In this document: positions 25,619 to 37,297 of the stretch, piece after piece
How the letters are laid out: the number at the start of each line of letters is the position of its first letter
How positions within the stretch are numbered: the stretch's first letter is position 1
Assembly (NCBI GenBank): GCA_905250025.1
Contig: CAJNOJ010000082.1
Coordinates: 310,001-374,000, forward strand
DNA: 64,000 nt
Direction of reading: 5' to 3'
Source: Adineta ricciae
Lineage: Eukaryota > Rotifera > Eurotatoria > Adinetida > Adinetidae
The notes under the pieces: generated by a model
What the model saw: only the letters and a program-made list of their open reading frames with translations
Database searches by the model: none
What the model was told of the DNA's origin: nothing
Position numbers and translations under genes: made by a program

Positions 25619-27105
25619 TGAAGAAATATATGCTAAAGAACACAATTGATAAAAACAAATCAATAAATGTATCGTCGAGTTTCTTTTTCAATACAATGCC
25701 AATGCCCTATCAGTGAACCGCTTATTAATATGCATATAGAGGGAGAAAAAGAGAGAGAATATTGTCTTCAATTACTCGTCTATACAACTTTCTATATGAA
25801 TTACATATAGAAATTGTTCTTCTTCATTTTTCAATAGCTTAGGTGTTAAAACTAGTCCAATTGATTCAGATATCGAATGTATAGTATATGTGTACACATC
25901 TATTCTTATTCATCGTTCGGTACTCACTTATTCAATCGTTATGAGGTTTTTTCTTTGTTTGTAAGAATTAGATACCTACACTACTTTATTTGTCGGCACA
26001 ACAAGTGAGCGTCGTCCTCGATTGCGAACAAATAGGCACAGAGAAGAAGGAGAAGAAGAAGAAGAAGGAAAGTTGAAAGGAAATTCGATCCTCACGTACG
26101 CGTGTGTGCTCGACCGATCTCTTCGTTTTTATTCTTCAACATTTCTTTTTGTTCATGTGCTATGCCCTTGCGCAGCTCAAATCAGCCAGATGATAAAATA
26201 GTCTTATATACACATATACATGAACCATTCCCATATCATAAAACTTATCCTATTAGAAAAAAAAAGAAGAGCGTATCTTTCGAGTGGTAATGTCAAACTT
26301 AAGTTAAGAACAATTATGGTATCTTCGCGGTGCAGACATACATCTCGGTGTGTATGTATTCGTCTATGATTGATTTTTTGAAGACTATTACTAATCACCT
26401 TGGCTTTGAGAAACAATTGATCTGTCAATTAGTAGGAACTTACTTGCTATACGTCTTGATAAGGATACTTTTGCTTGATTTTCAACATAGGTTTGAACAA
26501 CAGTCATCGTTTTTCTTTCTTTTTTTGTTCTTTCACTTGTCTTGACTCTGTTCAAGTGATCATCTATATAAAATTAGTTAGTCGTCGAGCAAGTACACAT
26601 GGTCTCCCCCTTTTCTCCTGTACGTATGCAGATTTCCATCTTCGATAAATCTGTAACTAAAATCTGACTACATCGTTTGCGCCAGTATACACACAAGAGA
26701 TGCATACGAACGATATCGAGTTGTATTTAGAAAAAAGGCCGTTCGCACATTGACATCGACGTCTGATAACTTCCTTCAGAAACAAGCTGTTCGCGATGTT
26801 ATCTATTTATAGAATAAAATGTGGGGATAATTACAGTGTCCATGTATATTAGTTGTCTAAAATGATACGAATCGTCCTTGTTTGTAATGAGTATGAGCAA
26901 TCAATAGTAGAACAATTGTTAAATAAACATTAAATGTAAGAATGATCGTACTGTGAAGAAATTTGTTTTTTGCACAAAATAAATATTATTCATCGATTGA
27001 TTGAATATTTTTCTCTCTTGTTTGATATGCTTCGATGATTTCTCATCGTATAAACATGATAAAAACAAACGAGCTTGCTCATCATTTCCTGTATTTCTAT
27101 CTGCC
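25619..27105. other. Intergenic region between two divergent genes
   Basis: About 1.5 kb between the start of the minus-strand Ser-rich gene and the plus-strand Ser-Pro repeat gene. It includes an AAG/GAA-rich tract at about 26040-26072. No convincing exon chain is present. Promoters for both genes may lie here. Confidence 0.45.
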
Positions 27106-27816
27106 ATGCGAGTCTTTCGACGCCGTAAGAAGTTTGGAAATTTCGGAGGTTCTGTAAGAGATGCTGAACCATTACCCGATATTGTTTACCAAATGGGTGC
27201 TGAGCAAGCAGTACGATTAGTAGCATTGCAAGCACGAGGACAAAGTCCCGACTTGTCGAGACATGGTCGTTATGCACCATACATAGTTGACGACGATCCT
27301 TATGGTGGTGGCGAAGATGCGGGCGAACAGCGTTCCTCATCTCCACTTAATTTTATTGCTAATGCATTAGGCATCAATCGATCGAGATCTCGCCGAAGAG
27401 TTCCTGATGGACAGGGAGAAAATTTCGCTCGGCCTGGTTCACCCGCACATTTTGCTCATTCGCTGCCTGGCACTCCCGTACAATATCGTCGTCGAGCCAT
27501 GTCCCCCGAACTGGTTAGATCTCGTCCTTCATCTCCATTCCAATTTGCACAGCCGGAACGTGTTTCTTCACCTCTGCATTTCGCCCACCATTCACGCCCA
27601 GCTTCACCCGTTATTACTCGTCGACTTCAACGTGCACAGTTATCTCAACAACTTCAACAAGCTGAACGTGAACAACGAGAACAAGAAGAAATGATGATGA
27701 TGATGAACAACAACTATTCCGGTCAATTTATGGCTCAGTATCCTCAAATGCAGCAGCCATACTATCCGCTAATAAATTCCATGGCGCATCAACCTCAAAT
27801 GTACACATTTTATTGA
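27106..27816 (+). CDS. Ser-Pro repeat protein of unknown function
   Basis: A single frame of 236 residues from the first in-frame ATG, at 27106. It opens with a very basic MRVFRRRKKFG, then a short acidic stretch (DDDPYGGGED). At least four loosely repeated units of the form Ser-Pro-x-x-Phe-Ala follow (SSPLNFIA, GSPAHFAH, SSPFQFAQ, SSPLHFAH), plus a related ASPV unit, separated by Arg-rich spacers. After these come a Gln/Glu-rich helix, a five-Met run and a Tyr/Pro-rich C-terminus ending in MYTFY. The many Ser-Pro sites next to Arg would suit proline-directed kinases. I do not recognise the family. An upstream exon cannot be excluded because the frame stays open above the ATG. Confidence 0.65.
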   Translation: MRVFRRRKKFGNFGGSVRDAEPLPDIVYQMGAEQAVRLVALQARGQSPDLSRHGRYAPYIVDDDPYGGGEDAGEQRSSSPLNFIANALGINRSRSRRRVPDGQGENFARPGSPAHFAHSLPGTPVQYRRRAMSPELVRSRPSSPFQFAQPERVSSPLHFAHHSRPASPVITRRLQRAQLSQQLQQAEREQREQEEMMMMMNNNYSGQFMAQYPQMQQPYYPLINSMAHQPQMYTFY

Positions 27817-28227
27817 CCTATTTTCTCGATAACTTATTCTAACCATTACTAATCACATTTCTACTCTTTCAGCCTCGACATATAGAAGATTATGAATCAG
27901 AAACAAACATCTCGGTGCTTTTTCTTTGACTCTAATGTAAACACATTGTATACTCATGAATATTTGGAAACTAAAATAATACGATTATGTACGATCTTTA
28001 AATTCAGAATTCCCTCAGACGACAAGCACATCAATTTAGTGTTTTTATTCTTCATTCAAGGCGTCAGATGATAGTATAAAAAAGTGAGTAGAGTGAAGAA
28101 ATGTAAAGAATCAACAATGAAGCAACTACAAGAGAAAACAAACGCTAAAACAACAGAAAACACCCAAGAATGATAATAATATTTTGTTTATATGTTTATT
28201 GTCTTCACTAGCATCCCTTTTTCATTC
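27817..28227. other. Intergenic region with converging 3' ends
   Basis: Downstream flanks of the plus-strand Ser-Pro gene and the minus-strand DAD1 gene. AT-rich; no gene is seen. Confidence 0.5.
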
Positions 28228-28637
28228 TTAACCAATAAAATTAACGACAACTAAATGTAAGATAATATGTGCGAAGACGAAATCGGCGAAAGCACGTTCT
28301 GGTGAAACATTAAATACCGACTGGTTCGCTTTATTTAGTTGAATACGTAAACTTGCTGAAAGTGAATAGCAGACAAATTAAATTTGGGAAGGAGAGGGGA
28401 AGAAAAACAAACAATCTTACCAGCGAGAACAAAGCAACCAACAGTTGATATGAAACCCGAGAGGAACGAATTGAATGGAAATGTTCCAACAAGAAGACAA
28501 TAAGCGAATTGAACGATACCGGTCAAGAGCACATAAACTAGATAAGCATCAATGAGCTTTAGTTTTTTTGGTGTGCTCGATTGATATTCTTCATTAAGTT
28601 TACGTAAAATACCAACAACTTGTCCGACTTGACTCAT
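28228..28637 (-). CDS. DAD1: DAD1, oligosaccharyltransferase subunit
   Basis: Two exons (28421-28637 and 28228-28355) give 114 residues, the usual DAD1 length. DAD1 is a small subunit of the ER oligosaccharyltransferase complex that transfers glycans to Asn residues. Recognisable family text includes [40 protein letters not shown] and, across the splice, [10 protein letters not shown] followed by [20 protein letters not shown] and the C-terminal NFIG. Three hydrophobic helices are evident. The 65-bp intron follows the FVLA segment. It is head-to-head with ICA1, whose start lies 291 bp away. Confidence 0.96.
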
Positions 28638-28928
28638 GCTTGACTTTTGGTTTGGTCAATTTAACAAAAAAAAAACAAATCTAGAAGATATTCTCTACAA
28701 ATTCAGATTTGATACGATTCGTTTTCTCTTTGCGTTTGAGATGACGTGTGTGTTTCTTTCTACGATTAGAGATGTCGACCAATTACAAAGCGGCCCGCAA
28801 GAGGTCGAAAGAGAAAAGGTGATTGGTTTGATACGAAAAGCAAAATCAAAAAAATCGAATGATTCGATTCAAGGTGTTATTATTCTATTTATTAGAAAAA
28901 GAAGAAGAAGATTAATATCTAGTGAACG
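28638..28928. promoter_or_regulatory. Divergent DAD1/ICA1 intergenic region, probable shared promoter
   Basis: 291 bp between two opposing start codons. No specific binding motif can be assigned; the role is inferred from the layout. Confidence 0.4.
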
Positions 28929-30688
28929 ATGAGTTATAGAAATTCATCCAATTTCCGTCATGATAAATACGGAGACAATCAAGATAAGACAAGTTTGAAT
29001 AAGCTACGCTCGAAGTATTGGACGACTAAGCAACTTGTGATTAAGAAACTAGGTCGAGAACAGGATGAATTTGTCATCGCTTCCGATTCTGATGTGGATG
29101 CTAAACTTGAATTACTTGGTACAATTAAACAATCATGTAACGATCTTATTCGTGTATGTTCATTTCCTTGTTACTAAGGATAAAAGCAAACGATGGTCTC
29201 TTTTCAATTTAGATTATGAATCGTTATCAAACCAACGTTCTTCTTCTTTCTCATGAAGAAACCGACATGGCTCGATTTTTGAAAGATTACGCTCAAGCAG
29301 ATAAAAATCGAGCAGGAAAAATCATGGCAAGTGTCTCGAAAGTACTTGCATACACTGCTCAGCAGCGCTTAGCCTTACGACAACCATTATTTCGATTGCA
29401 TAATGAAATTGAAACATTTCGTCTTCGAGCTGTGACGGATACATTAGCAACAGTGAATCGTATGGAAACAGCACGAACGGAATATCGGGGAAGTATTCTA
29501 TGGTTAAAAGATGCATCGGTACAACTTGACCCCGAGAAACAATTGGAAAAATTTCGTCGAGTGCAGAGTCAGGTGAAAACATCGAAACAAGAATATGACA
29601 AATTGAAATCAGATGTTATCCAAAAGATTGATCTATTGACAGCTAGTCGATGGTAAGTTACGAGAAAAGTAAAGATGTTTCTTGGATGCAATGATGGACT
29701 GTTTTAGTAATATGTATTCACATGTGTTAGCTCCGTATCAGAAGACTTTACTTGCTTTCTGGGCGAAAACATCGAAAGTAATGTCCGCAGTTGCTGAATC
29801 TTTCAAAGGTTACGAGTATTACGAATTTACTGTGATTAAAGAACTTGCCATACCAAATCATTTGTCGGCAGAAATGGCATCGAGTTCGTTTATGGAGAGG
29901 AAATTAGAAGAAACCGATAAGGACGAAAAGAATGCAGAAAAAGATGACACACTTATTGACCTTGCTGATTCACGTACAAATGAACAGAAAGCGTTAAGTA
30001 ATTCAATTCGAAAAGGTATAGAAATGTTTCCGAAAAGGATTTAATTGACATAACAAATGTCTATTTAGATGAAAATCATGACATAAGCGAACCCATCAAT
30101 GCTTTGATTGATATCTCTGATGCTCAGCTAGATGATCAACTTATCGAATTAGAAAAGCTTACTACTATCGAATCAACAGCAACGAATGGTGCTGCTGCTA
30201 ATCACACAAAAGCGATTTCGAACACATCTACTGATAATGATAATCTCGTTGAATTAACGGATTCGTCTGTTGAGCACGACAAGCTTTTCTCCGATCTTCT
30301 CTCGCCAAGTTCATCATCAGACTCCAATCTTAATGATCTCCTCGGTACTCATGAAACTAATAATTTCGATGCTGATTGGACATCAATGTTCGGTAACAAT
30401 ACATCCAATCAACAAGTGCCAGCATCTACGAATCCGGCAAATGCTGCTCAAACGAATAGTACATTTCTTCCATCGTCTCTTCTCAGTGAATTATTGACTT
30501 CTAATAATAAAACTTCAACGTCGAACATTCCGTCTTCAACAAATCCAAAAGCGAAACCAACAATGACAGGCAAGCCTGCTGCTGCTGATAAATCAAACTG
30601 GTTTGATTTGTTCGCCGAATTGGATCCACTTCAAGATCCGGATGCCATCGGAAAATCTGCTGGTGCTGAAGCCAATCGTAATTGTTAA
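28929..30688 (+). CDS. ICA1: ICA1 (islet cell autoantigen 1 / ICA69) BAR-domain protein
   Basis: Four exons (28929-29153, 29213-29652, 29708-30015, 30069-30688) join in phase to 530 residues. ICA1 is a cytosolic Golgi/secretory-granule protein with an arfaptin-homology BAR domain; it partners PICK1 and binds small GTPases. The BAR domain covers roughly residues 20-240, with the family segments SDVDAKLELL, NRMETARTEYRGSILWLKD and LTASRCNMYSHVL; the last spans the second splice site and confirms it. The disordered middle is rich in Asp, Ser and Thr. The C-terminus has the conserved ICA1 box WFDLFAELDPLQDPDAIGK. Length and domain order match animal ICA1 proteins. Confidence 0.95.
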
Positions 30689-31140
30689 TTTCTGTTTTAG
30701 TTTTCACTCTCTTCGAAATTCTATCTGCAATATTTTATCGGTGTTGTTCCTTTTTATTTTTTTTCTCGTCTCAATCTCCTAGTCACAAAGATCAATCAGT
30801 TTTGTTGAACATTCCAATCGTCATCTGACCAATGTGCTTATTCCAAGATAAACAGACAAACTGTATATTTTCTGTTTGGTTATGAAGGAAAACCTATCGT
30901 TTACGTCTTTCTCATCCGTACTAATCTTTTGTTTTCATTTAACCATTCATTTTGCCTTTTTTTCTAACGCTACAAAATATACATCTCTATTTATGACAAG
31001 AATCTTGCGTTGTTTAAGGCATATATTGTCAAAAACATATACATATATATGCAGAAAAACAATCAAAATATTTTGATCTCAATTAAATACTGTTGAAAAA
31101 GATAGACAATGGAACGAAATTCGTTTAAAAAAGATAAAAA
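30689..31140. other. 3' flank of ICA1 and of the RING/UBR gene
   Basis: Convergent 3' untranslated sequence, AT-rich with several T runs. No gene is seen. Confidence 0.5.
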
Positions 31141-33065
31141 TTAATGTCGAGGATAAATCTGACAATTCTTCTTACGACAATCACACTTAGGCCTAAAAGA
31201 AAAAAAATAATTGATCATCGACCAGGCTCAATTGAATATTACCCGGTAGCATTGTTACCGAATATTAATGCTTTGATGTCGTGTTCTGGAAATTAAAAGA
31301 GATCTTTCAGAACTATATGATTGCGTAGGATATTCTTACTTTTATGGCAAACAGTTGCACATGATTTACAGATCCCTAAAGAAAAAGATAAAGTTAATCT
31401 CTCTCCAAGAAAAAACGATTGTCTTACATCTTAATGGTTTCCCATCAGTTAAACAAGTATAACATTGAAAATAATCGACTTGGTGTGGTTGACTCGGATG
31501 TTCTTGGAATACTTGTCTGAAGCATGTCTTCGGAACTTCACTTTCTAATACAACATCACCATGAATGACAACGAGTGTGCCACGTAACTGATGCGGAGAA
31601 TTCAATTACAGAAGAAAAATATGAATCATCACTTACTAATTTATGTTCTAATATCGGTCGACAATTGGTTGACACAGTGAGTAAATCATCATCATCATCA
31701 TCTTCGGTCTCCATTCTCTGCAGTCGTCGGATTACTGCTTGGTCAGAAAGATCATCAAGAGGACTAGGAACACTCGAAAGTTTGCATTTTTAAATAAATC
31801 AATACTCGTTTTTACTTGATACAGGTAAACATTATCAAATTGCCTAATTTCGCTATAGAATCAGATTTTAATTGAACGAGCTCATGCAGTACAGGTAATA
31901 ATACTTCCATCCTAGATACGATTACTGAATACAATTTCCTGTATTAATTCCAAATTGCTTACGAATCTTCCGGACGCATTAATTTCACAGCAAATTGTTT
32001 ATCTTTGTTTTTATATAAGAAATCTTCTTTCCATAAAGTCACACGAACTTGTGTGGAAACAGCACCAAAGTTAGATATATGTTCATTGAGATGACTAAAT
32101 TCATTCAAAAAATAATTTGTATTTTTGTCCCAGTTGAATCAAATGTACTTTTTATATGCTTCAATAAAGAGAATTTGAACATTATGGATTTCTTCGTCAA
32201 GTGCATTAATTTCCCGTTTGAACTGTTCAGTTTTCTGGTCCAACTCTTTCTTGTATTCTACGAAAAGAATATTCAAACAAAAAGAACTCGTTCATGTTCG
32301 TCTTACCATCTTTCGGCAATCTCTTTTCTTGTAATTCAACTACAGCTCGATTGAATGCTTGTTCAATATCCATTTTCTTACGTTTATACCGACTATTCAT
32401 ATCATTTTCACTAGTTAGATGGTTTGCCAATGATGTTACCAATGTATCTACAAATCACAATTCACAAAAAGCAATACTAGATCATCGTTATTTTACCACG
32501 AAAAAGTTCCTCAAGAATTGTTCGGATGGAAGTATTACCGATTTGATTAACGACTGAAACGGAAAAAAGAACTGTTTATTCACCTAAGAAACAACAAAGA
32601 ATTACCTTGAGTAGCAAATGATTTCGCCTTCTGTGCCTCAGCTTCTTGAATAGATTTGTCGATGGTTTCTGAAAGACTAAATGATTATTTCGAAAAACAA
32701 AATCAAATGAAACATCAAACCAAGTAGACTGTTTCCAAGAGCATCACGTTGAATATCTTCTTGTTGTAAATTCTTATTACACAATGGACATCGATGAGCA
32801 GCATTGACAGATTCTATCGATGAAGAACAGAAAACATCGGAAATTTCCTTATTTCATCTTTTCGAAGTTTTACCTTTGATACAATTCTCACAAAAACGAT
32901 GAAGACAACTCGTTACCCAAACGTCTTTCATAGTGTTCAGGCATATTGGACAATTGAATTGCTCTAACAATGGCTCAGGCTGAAGAAGAAAAGACTAAGA
33001 ACCCGGTAGTTTTGTTAATTGTCACATACGGATATCAAACAATTTGTGGACATGGCAGTTGCCAT
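31141..33065 (-). CDS. RING-finger protein with coiled coil and C-terminal UBR-like zinc finger
   Basis: Predicted E3 ubiquitin ligase. The N-terminal exons (from ATG at 33063-33065 through about 32750-32975) encode a C3HC4 RING: CPIC, CLHRFCENC and CPLC with normal spacing, split by a short intron. A helical coiled-coil region follows (exons about 32680-32040, e.g. KKELDQKTEQFKREINALDE). An acidic patch (EDDDDDD, about 31690) precedes a C-terminal zinc-binding segment spread over three or four exons: FQCYTCL, RCK, ICKSCATVCHKKH and CDCRKKNC, which matches the Cys/His order of the UBR box used by N-recognins and FBXO11. Stop at 31141-31143. Roughly 400-450 residues. Splice sites in the middle are less certain. 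The orthologue is not recognised. Confidence 0.75.
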
Positions 33066-33716
33066 TCTTTGCTGTTTCTTTATCTTAAACAGAACAAAAA
33101 TATTCAAAGATTTTTCCATGAAAAAAGCAAACATCCTTCATTTTCTTTTCTTCCGATAAAAAGTAACTCGCTCTTATTTGTCGTGCAATAAAATAACATC
33201 AACACGTGCGTCTGCGACCGACAGTTTTGATTTTATTCAGAGGGCAGTAGTTCACTACCACACATATACACATATTAAAAAAAAGACAAATTTCAATTAA
33301 GCAACAACGATTTCGATATTTGTACTTTGACTTGTTATACGATAATAACATAACTTGTGTCGATGGCTGGAATACACAAATGGAATTTCGTATTTAGGTA
33401 AAACACATCTCTGACACGTGCTTTGACGAAAGCTACAGTTCGATTATCGCTTTCATTTATATTCATGAACATCGGCTTGCCATCGGATCTACATATGATC
33501 TCAAGAAGAAGATGTTTGTATATACATATATATGTATAATGTGTTTAAAATTAACAAATGACGAAGAAGAAAAAAAACCCTATTCGTTAGATGTATGTCA
33601 TCATCGAAATCAAACGCACATCAGCGTCTGTTAAAAGAGAAACAAAACTTTATTTTTTCATCAGGTATTACTATTTCGTACGTTTGAAAGTGAATGTACA
33701 CACAGAAAGAGAACTT
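33066..33716. other. Intergenic region between two minus-strand genes
   Basis: About 650 bp between the CACUL1-like gene and the RING/UBR gene downstream. It contains a TA-alternating stretch near 33515-33540. No gene is seen. Confidence 0.5.
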
Positions 33717-34990
33717 TCAATTATCTGAACGTGGAGATTTGAGCATGAGACTTGTACGTTTTGCTGAAGGTTGATCTATCGATACAAAATTCATAAGAAA
33801 TATTGCATGAAGATCATTTCGAGAAGTCTTCCAACGAAACTCTTCGTACTTACCCTCTTCGCCTGCCGACTCATCAGCTGATCGTTTCGAAGCATTGCGT
33901 CTAGACATGAGCAAACGAGAAAATTAGATCATATTCATAGAAATACGAACGATGTTGGAGTAGATGTATCATCTCCATTCGATGTCATTTCGTTGAATAC
34001 ATCTTCGTTATTACAGTATCGTTTGAGTAAATGACGCTGTTTCACTGCTAGATCTATTTAAAAGTGTAATTCGGATTACGATAGAATTAAAATTCTGGTA
34101 TTTACCAGGTGCAATATCGTGAACGAATTTCAATAATAAACTAATGATTTCTTTCGATGGTCCTTCTGACGATTGAACAAGCTGTTGAAGTGTATCTGAA
34201 GAATATATGAGTGAATAGGGAATGTAATCGTTGATATCCTACTGAAAACTTGATTTATATGACATTCAATGACAATTGCTTTATATGAAGCATAGAATTC
34301 TTGTCGAATGGTTGTTCGTAGTTTGGATTTGATATAGACGACATCCTTAGATATGGAAAACTAGTTTTGGACAAAACAAAAGCAACAAATGGACTAACGA
34401 GATAATGCTAAAGGAAAAAACAAATGAGAAGAGTTCGTTTTGAAAAAATTTCTCTTACGAAAAAAGGAATAATAAGTTCAATTGCTCGATGAAATTGTCG
34501 TGCATGATCAATGAATTGAAGAATATAACAGTTCATCAATCTAGTCGAACGCTCGTCAATCATTTTCTTCATCTAATGAAATTATGCTCGTCTATATGCG
34601 ATGAAGATAAATCGAAACTTTACGCTTTCGTCTAGTTGGACTTTTGCATTTTGACAGTGTTCACTGATCACTTTTTTTATATCTGTAAAAAGCCGTTCTT
34701 TGTATCCTTTACACGTAGTTGTGTAAATATGACTAAATATACAATCGAAAAACTTCTTAGAAATGGTTCGTTGAAAATAATTTACTGATAAATCGTTTCG
34801 TATGACGTTGATTCGAAATTCTCCATTGTATTCTGAAGACGCTGTCGGAGAAATCCACTAATAGGCGTCCAAGCTTCATTTATATATTCTTCTTCGGTAT
34901 ATTTCCTATGTACTACGAAAGTATCAGAGTTAAAAAGAAATGAAAGCTCGTTTACATACAAAATCGAAGAAAATTATAACCTTCGGTCAT
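33717..34990 (-). CDS. CACUL1: CACUL1-like cullin-domain protein
   Basis: CACUL1 (CAC1) is a CDK2-associated protein with a truncated cullin N-terminal fold, linked to cell-cycle control. Eight or so short exons run from ATG 34988-34990 to stop 33717-33719. Segments in order: MTEGYNFLRF; EEEYINEAWTPISGFLRQRL; SYETIYH joined across an intron to HIYTTTCKGYKERLFTDIKK, the region equivalent to the cullin TIYHHIYTTC-like core; FIDHARQFHRAIELIIPFF; DVVYIKSKLRTTIRQEFYAS; LKRYCNNEDVFNEM; and a Lys/Arg/Ser tail with SKRSADESAGEE, similar in position to the basic SRKRAGDE tail of vertebrate CACUL1. The cullin RBX1-binding C-terminus is absent, as in CACUL1. The assignment rests on remembered alignment and should be confirmed. 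Confidence 0.7.
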
Positions 34991-35273
34991 GGTTTACACG
35001 TTCAATAAACTCTTAAATGAATTCGAATGATTCGAAGTCAGAATGTTGATTATGATCAAAGTTACTACTGCATTGTCGTAGAAATGACATGAATACAATT
35101 CGTTTCAATAGGAAACGTAACAAGTAGAGGGCGTCAGTTGTCATAGAACTTTCTTTTCATCATGATCCAAACAACAATCATTTTATTTCGTGAATAGAAA
35201 TTGAAATCAGCAGAGAAAAACGATCAATCGCAAGTCTATCTTAATGATTAATGAGCATTTCTCAAGTAGTTGA
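34991..35273. other. Short spacer between same-strand genes
   Basis: 283 bp between the stop of the YbaY/eglin gene and the CACUL1-like start. The distance is short enough for co-transcription but proves nothing. Confidence 0.4.
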
Positions 35274-36078
35274 TCAGCCAACAATAGGTGTGTGTGTAAC
35301 AATTCCTTTATTATTAACGATCACTCGAACACGACTTGTACTGTAGTCCAGTGTAACTGGTGAACCTTCGAGTATAGTCACAACATTAGTAAGACCTAAG
35401 AAATTGATTAATAATGAATTTATTCACACATCGATGCAATCTTTACCTGTTTCCTTTTTAATTACTTTCACGGCATGTTCACCCTTCTGACCAACCAATT
35501 CCGGCCACTGAGTTTTGTTCGCTGTTGGTTTATTCTCTAAAATATGTATTCCATTTTTCCTATCGATTCAGCGTTCTGTTTACTTTACTTTTCACACGAA
35601 TAACTGGTACACTGATGAATTTAGTCCGTTGAGCGCCCAAAGGTATTATTGGTATATGCACATCATTGATATATAACAGTTCGTTTTGTTTATTTCGAAT
35701 CGCTACATTGATAGAATATGTATAACCTTTGGTAATTTGAGATGGAAGATATTTAATTGCAAATGCAATTGGAAATCGAGAAGCTTTTTCTGTTCCTTTG
35801 GCAATAACTTTAGCGGGAGCATCAAGTAAAGACACATCTTGTAATTCTACCGTTACTTTAGCACCGCGTTCAATTTGTACTCTCGAATTCTCAGGAAATA
35901 ACACCCGACCACGAATAACAAGTTTTTCTTCCGCTTTAGATGTTGGTGCTGCATCTAAACGAAATCAACACACATGCAATTGAATCGCACAGAAGACAAA
36001 CAAAATGTTTGACATACCGGTCAATGCCAGTACACAAACAATACAAATAAAGAAACCGATTCGACGTAGTGATTTCAT
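35274..36078 (-). CDS. Secreted YbaY-domain / potato-inhibitor-I (eglin-type) fusion protein
   Basis: Four exons (36018-36078, 35589-35954, 35447-35536, 35274-35395) join in phase to 212 residues. Residues 1-20 form a signal peptide. Residues about 30-135 match the bacterial YbaY/YscW-type lipoprotein domain: VIRGRVLFPENSRV, VTVELQDVSLLDAPAKVIA, a YTYSINVAI strand and a VHIPII strand. Residues about 150-212 are a potato inhibitor I domain: TQWPELVGQ at the start, the reactive loop EGSPVTLDYS (P1-P1' expected at Leu188-Asp189, as in eglin c), then RVRVIVN and the terminal Val-Gly. That family blocks subtilisin/chymotrypsin-like serine proteases. A secreted protease inhibitor is likely. The YbaY part is known mainly from bacteria, yet the gene has three ordinary introns, so it is resident in this genome. 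Confidence 0.85.
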
Positions 36079-37297
36079 GCGTGAAACTAAAAGAGAACAA
36101 TAGATCTTAATAAAGATTCGATGCTAACCAATTCGCGTTTTATACCGTCTCGTGAAATCTAATAGTGTGTTAAGATAAGATTATCTATTGGGGCGAAAAG
36201 ACACTTATTAAAGAGAAACAACAAAGTGATGAGTATATATTTCTCTATTTAGGTTATTATTGAAGCAAAGAAACGTGATAGATCATTTGCCAACGAGTAA
36301 CTACCGAAATGTCTTATATTTGAGAGTATTAATCGAAAAATACCATTTTTAACTTATCATGTCTCTTAGCCCGACTAAAATCAAAGATTTTGACACAATA
36401 TCAAATACAATTAGTAATATACTATTGATGTGATAGATCAAGTATGTGTTATAATATATATAATTTCTTTTTATTTATATTGACATGCGATTACATTGAA
36501 CTATTCGATTTCCTGTATGATAATCGTTTCTTTCCGTTGTTCTTGGTATAATTCTATGTTTTATATATTTTGAAACATGATCAGATCCTAATCGACTTTA
36601 ATCGTCTATCAAAAACTGTCCTATCCGATGTTACAATATCACACGTGACTCCGAGTTCACTATAAGTCACATCTGTTCCACCGTACTTTCTGTAACATTT
36701 ATGTCGAACTATTTATAAAGAAGAAAAAAAGAACACTGTCGTTCTTTGAGTAATAAATCAAATTGTTTCGATGTTTTGATTGTGTGATTGATAATCGTTT
36801 CTTTTTCATCGCTATAAATAATAATCCTTAAGATAGAACCTTCACATCTGCTATGATATATCGTGACAGTTTCAAACAACACTCGGTTAATACTATCCGA
36901 GCTCATTAAAGTCACTCGTTCAAGAAAGAAAGAAAGAAAGAGCCAGCATTTATCATGATCAAAACATGGATGAACCAATTAGAAACAACATGTGGTAGGG
37001 ATTCGTTGACAAAGATAGAAAATATAACAAACGTAGTATGTCTTAAGCCATCATTTGACGCCATCTTCTGATCATAGTTCTATTAGGAAAAAAAATTAAT
37101 CATCGTCTTTTAGAAATCGGTTGGTTCCATCTGTCGCACTCTATCATCATCCTGATTGCTACTTTCTGCCTGTTCAAGACCGAACGAGACTTAGCCCAGC
37201 TAGACGCCAAACCTTTATCATCCGTCTATTTGTTAAGGATGCGTCAATCAAATCGCTAAAAATACAACCTGTATTTGTTGTTCGTCAGCGCTTTCAG
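36079..37297. other. Intergenic/upstream region before the anoctamin gene
   Basis: Between the YbaY/eglin gene (minus) and the first recognised anoctamin exon (plus). It includes an AAAG-repeat tract at about 36925-36942. A short open stretch with ATG at 36967 could be an anoctamin first exon but its splice phase does not match, so it is left unassigned. Confidence 0.4.
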
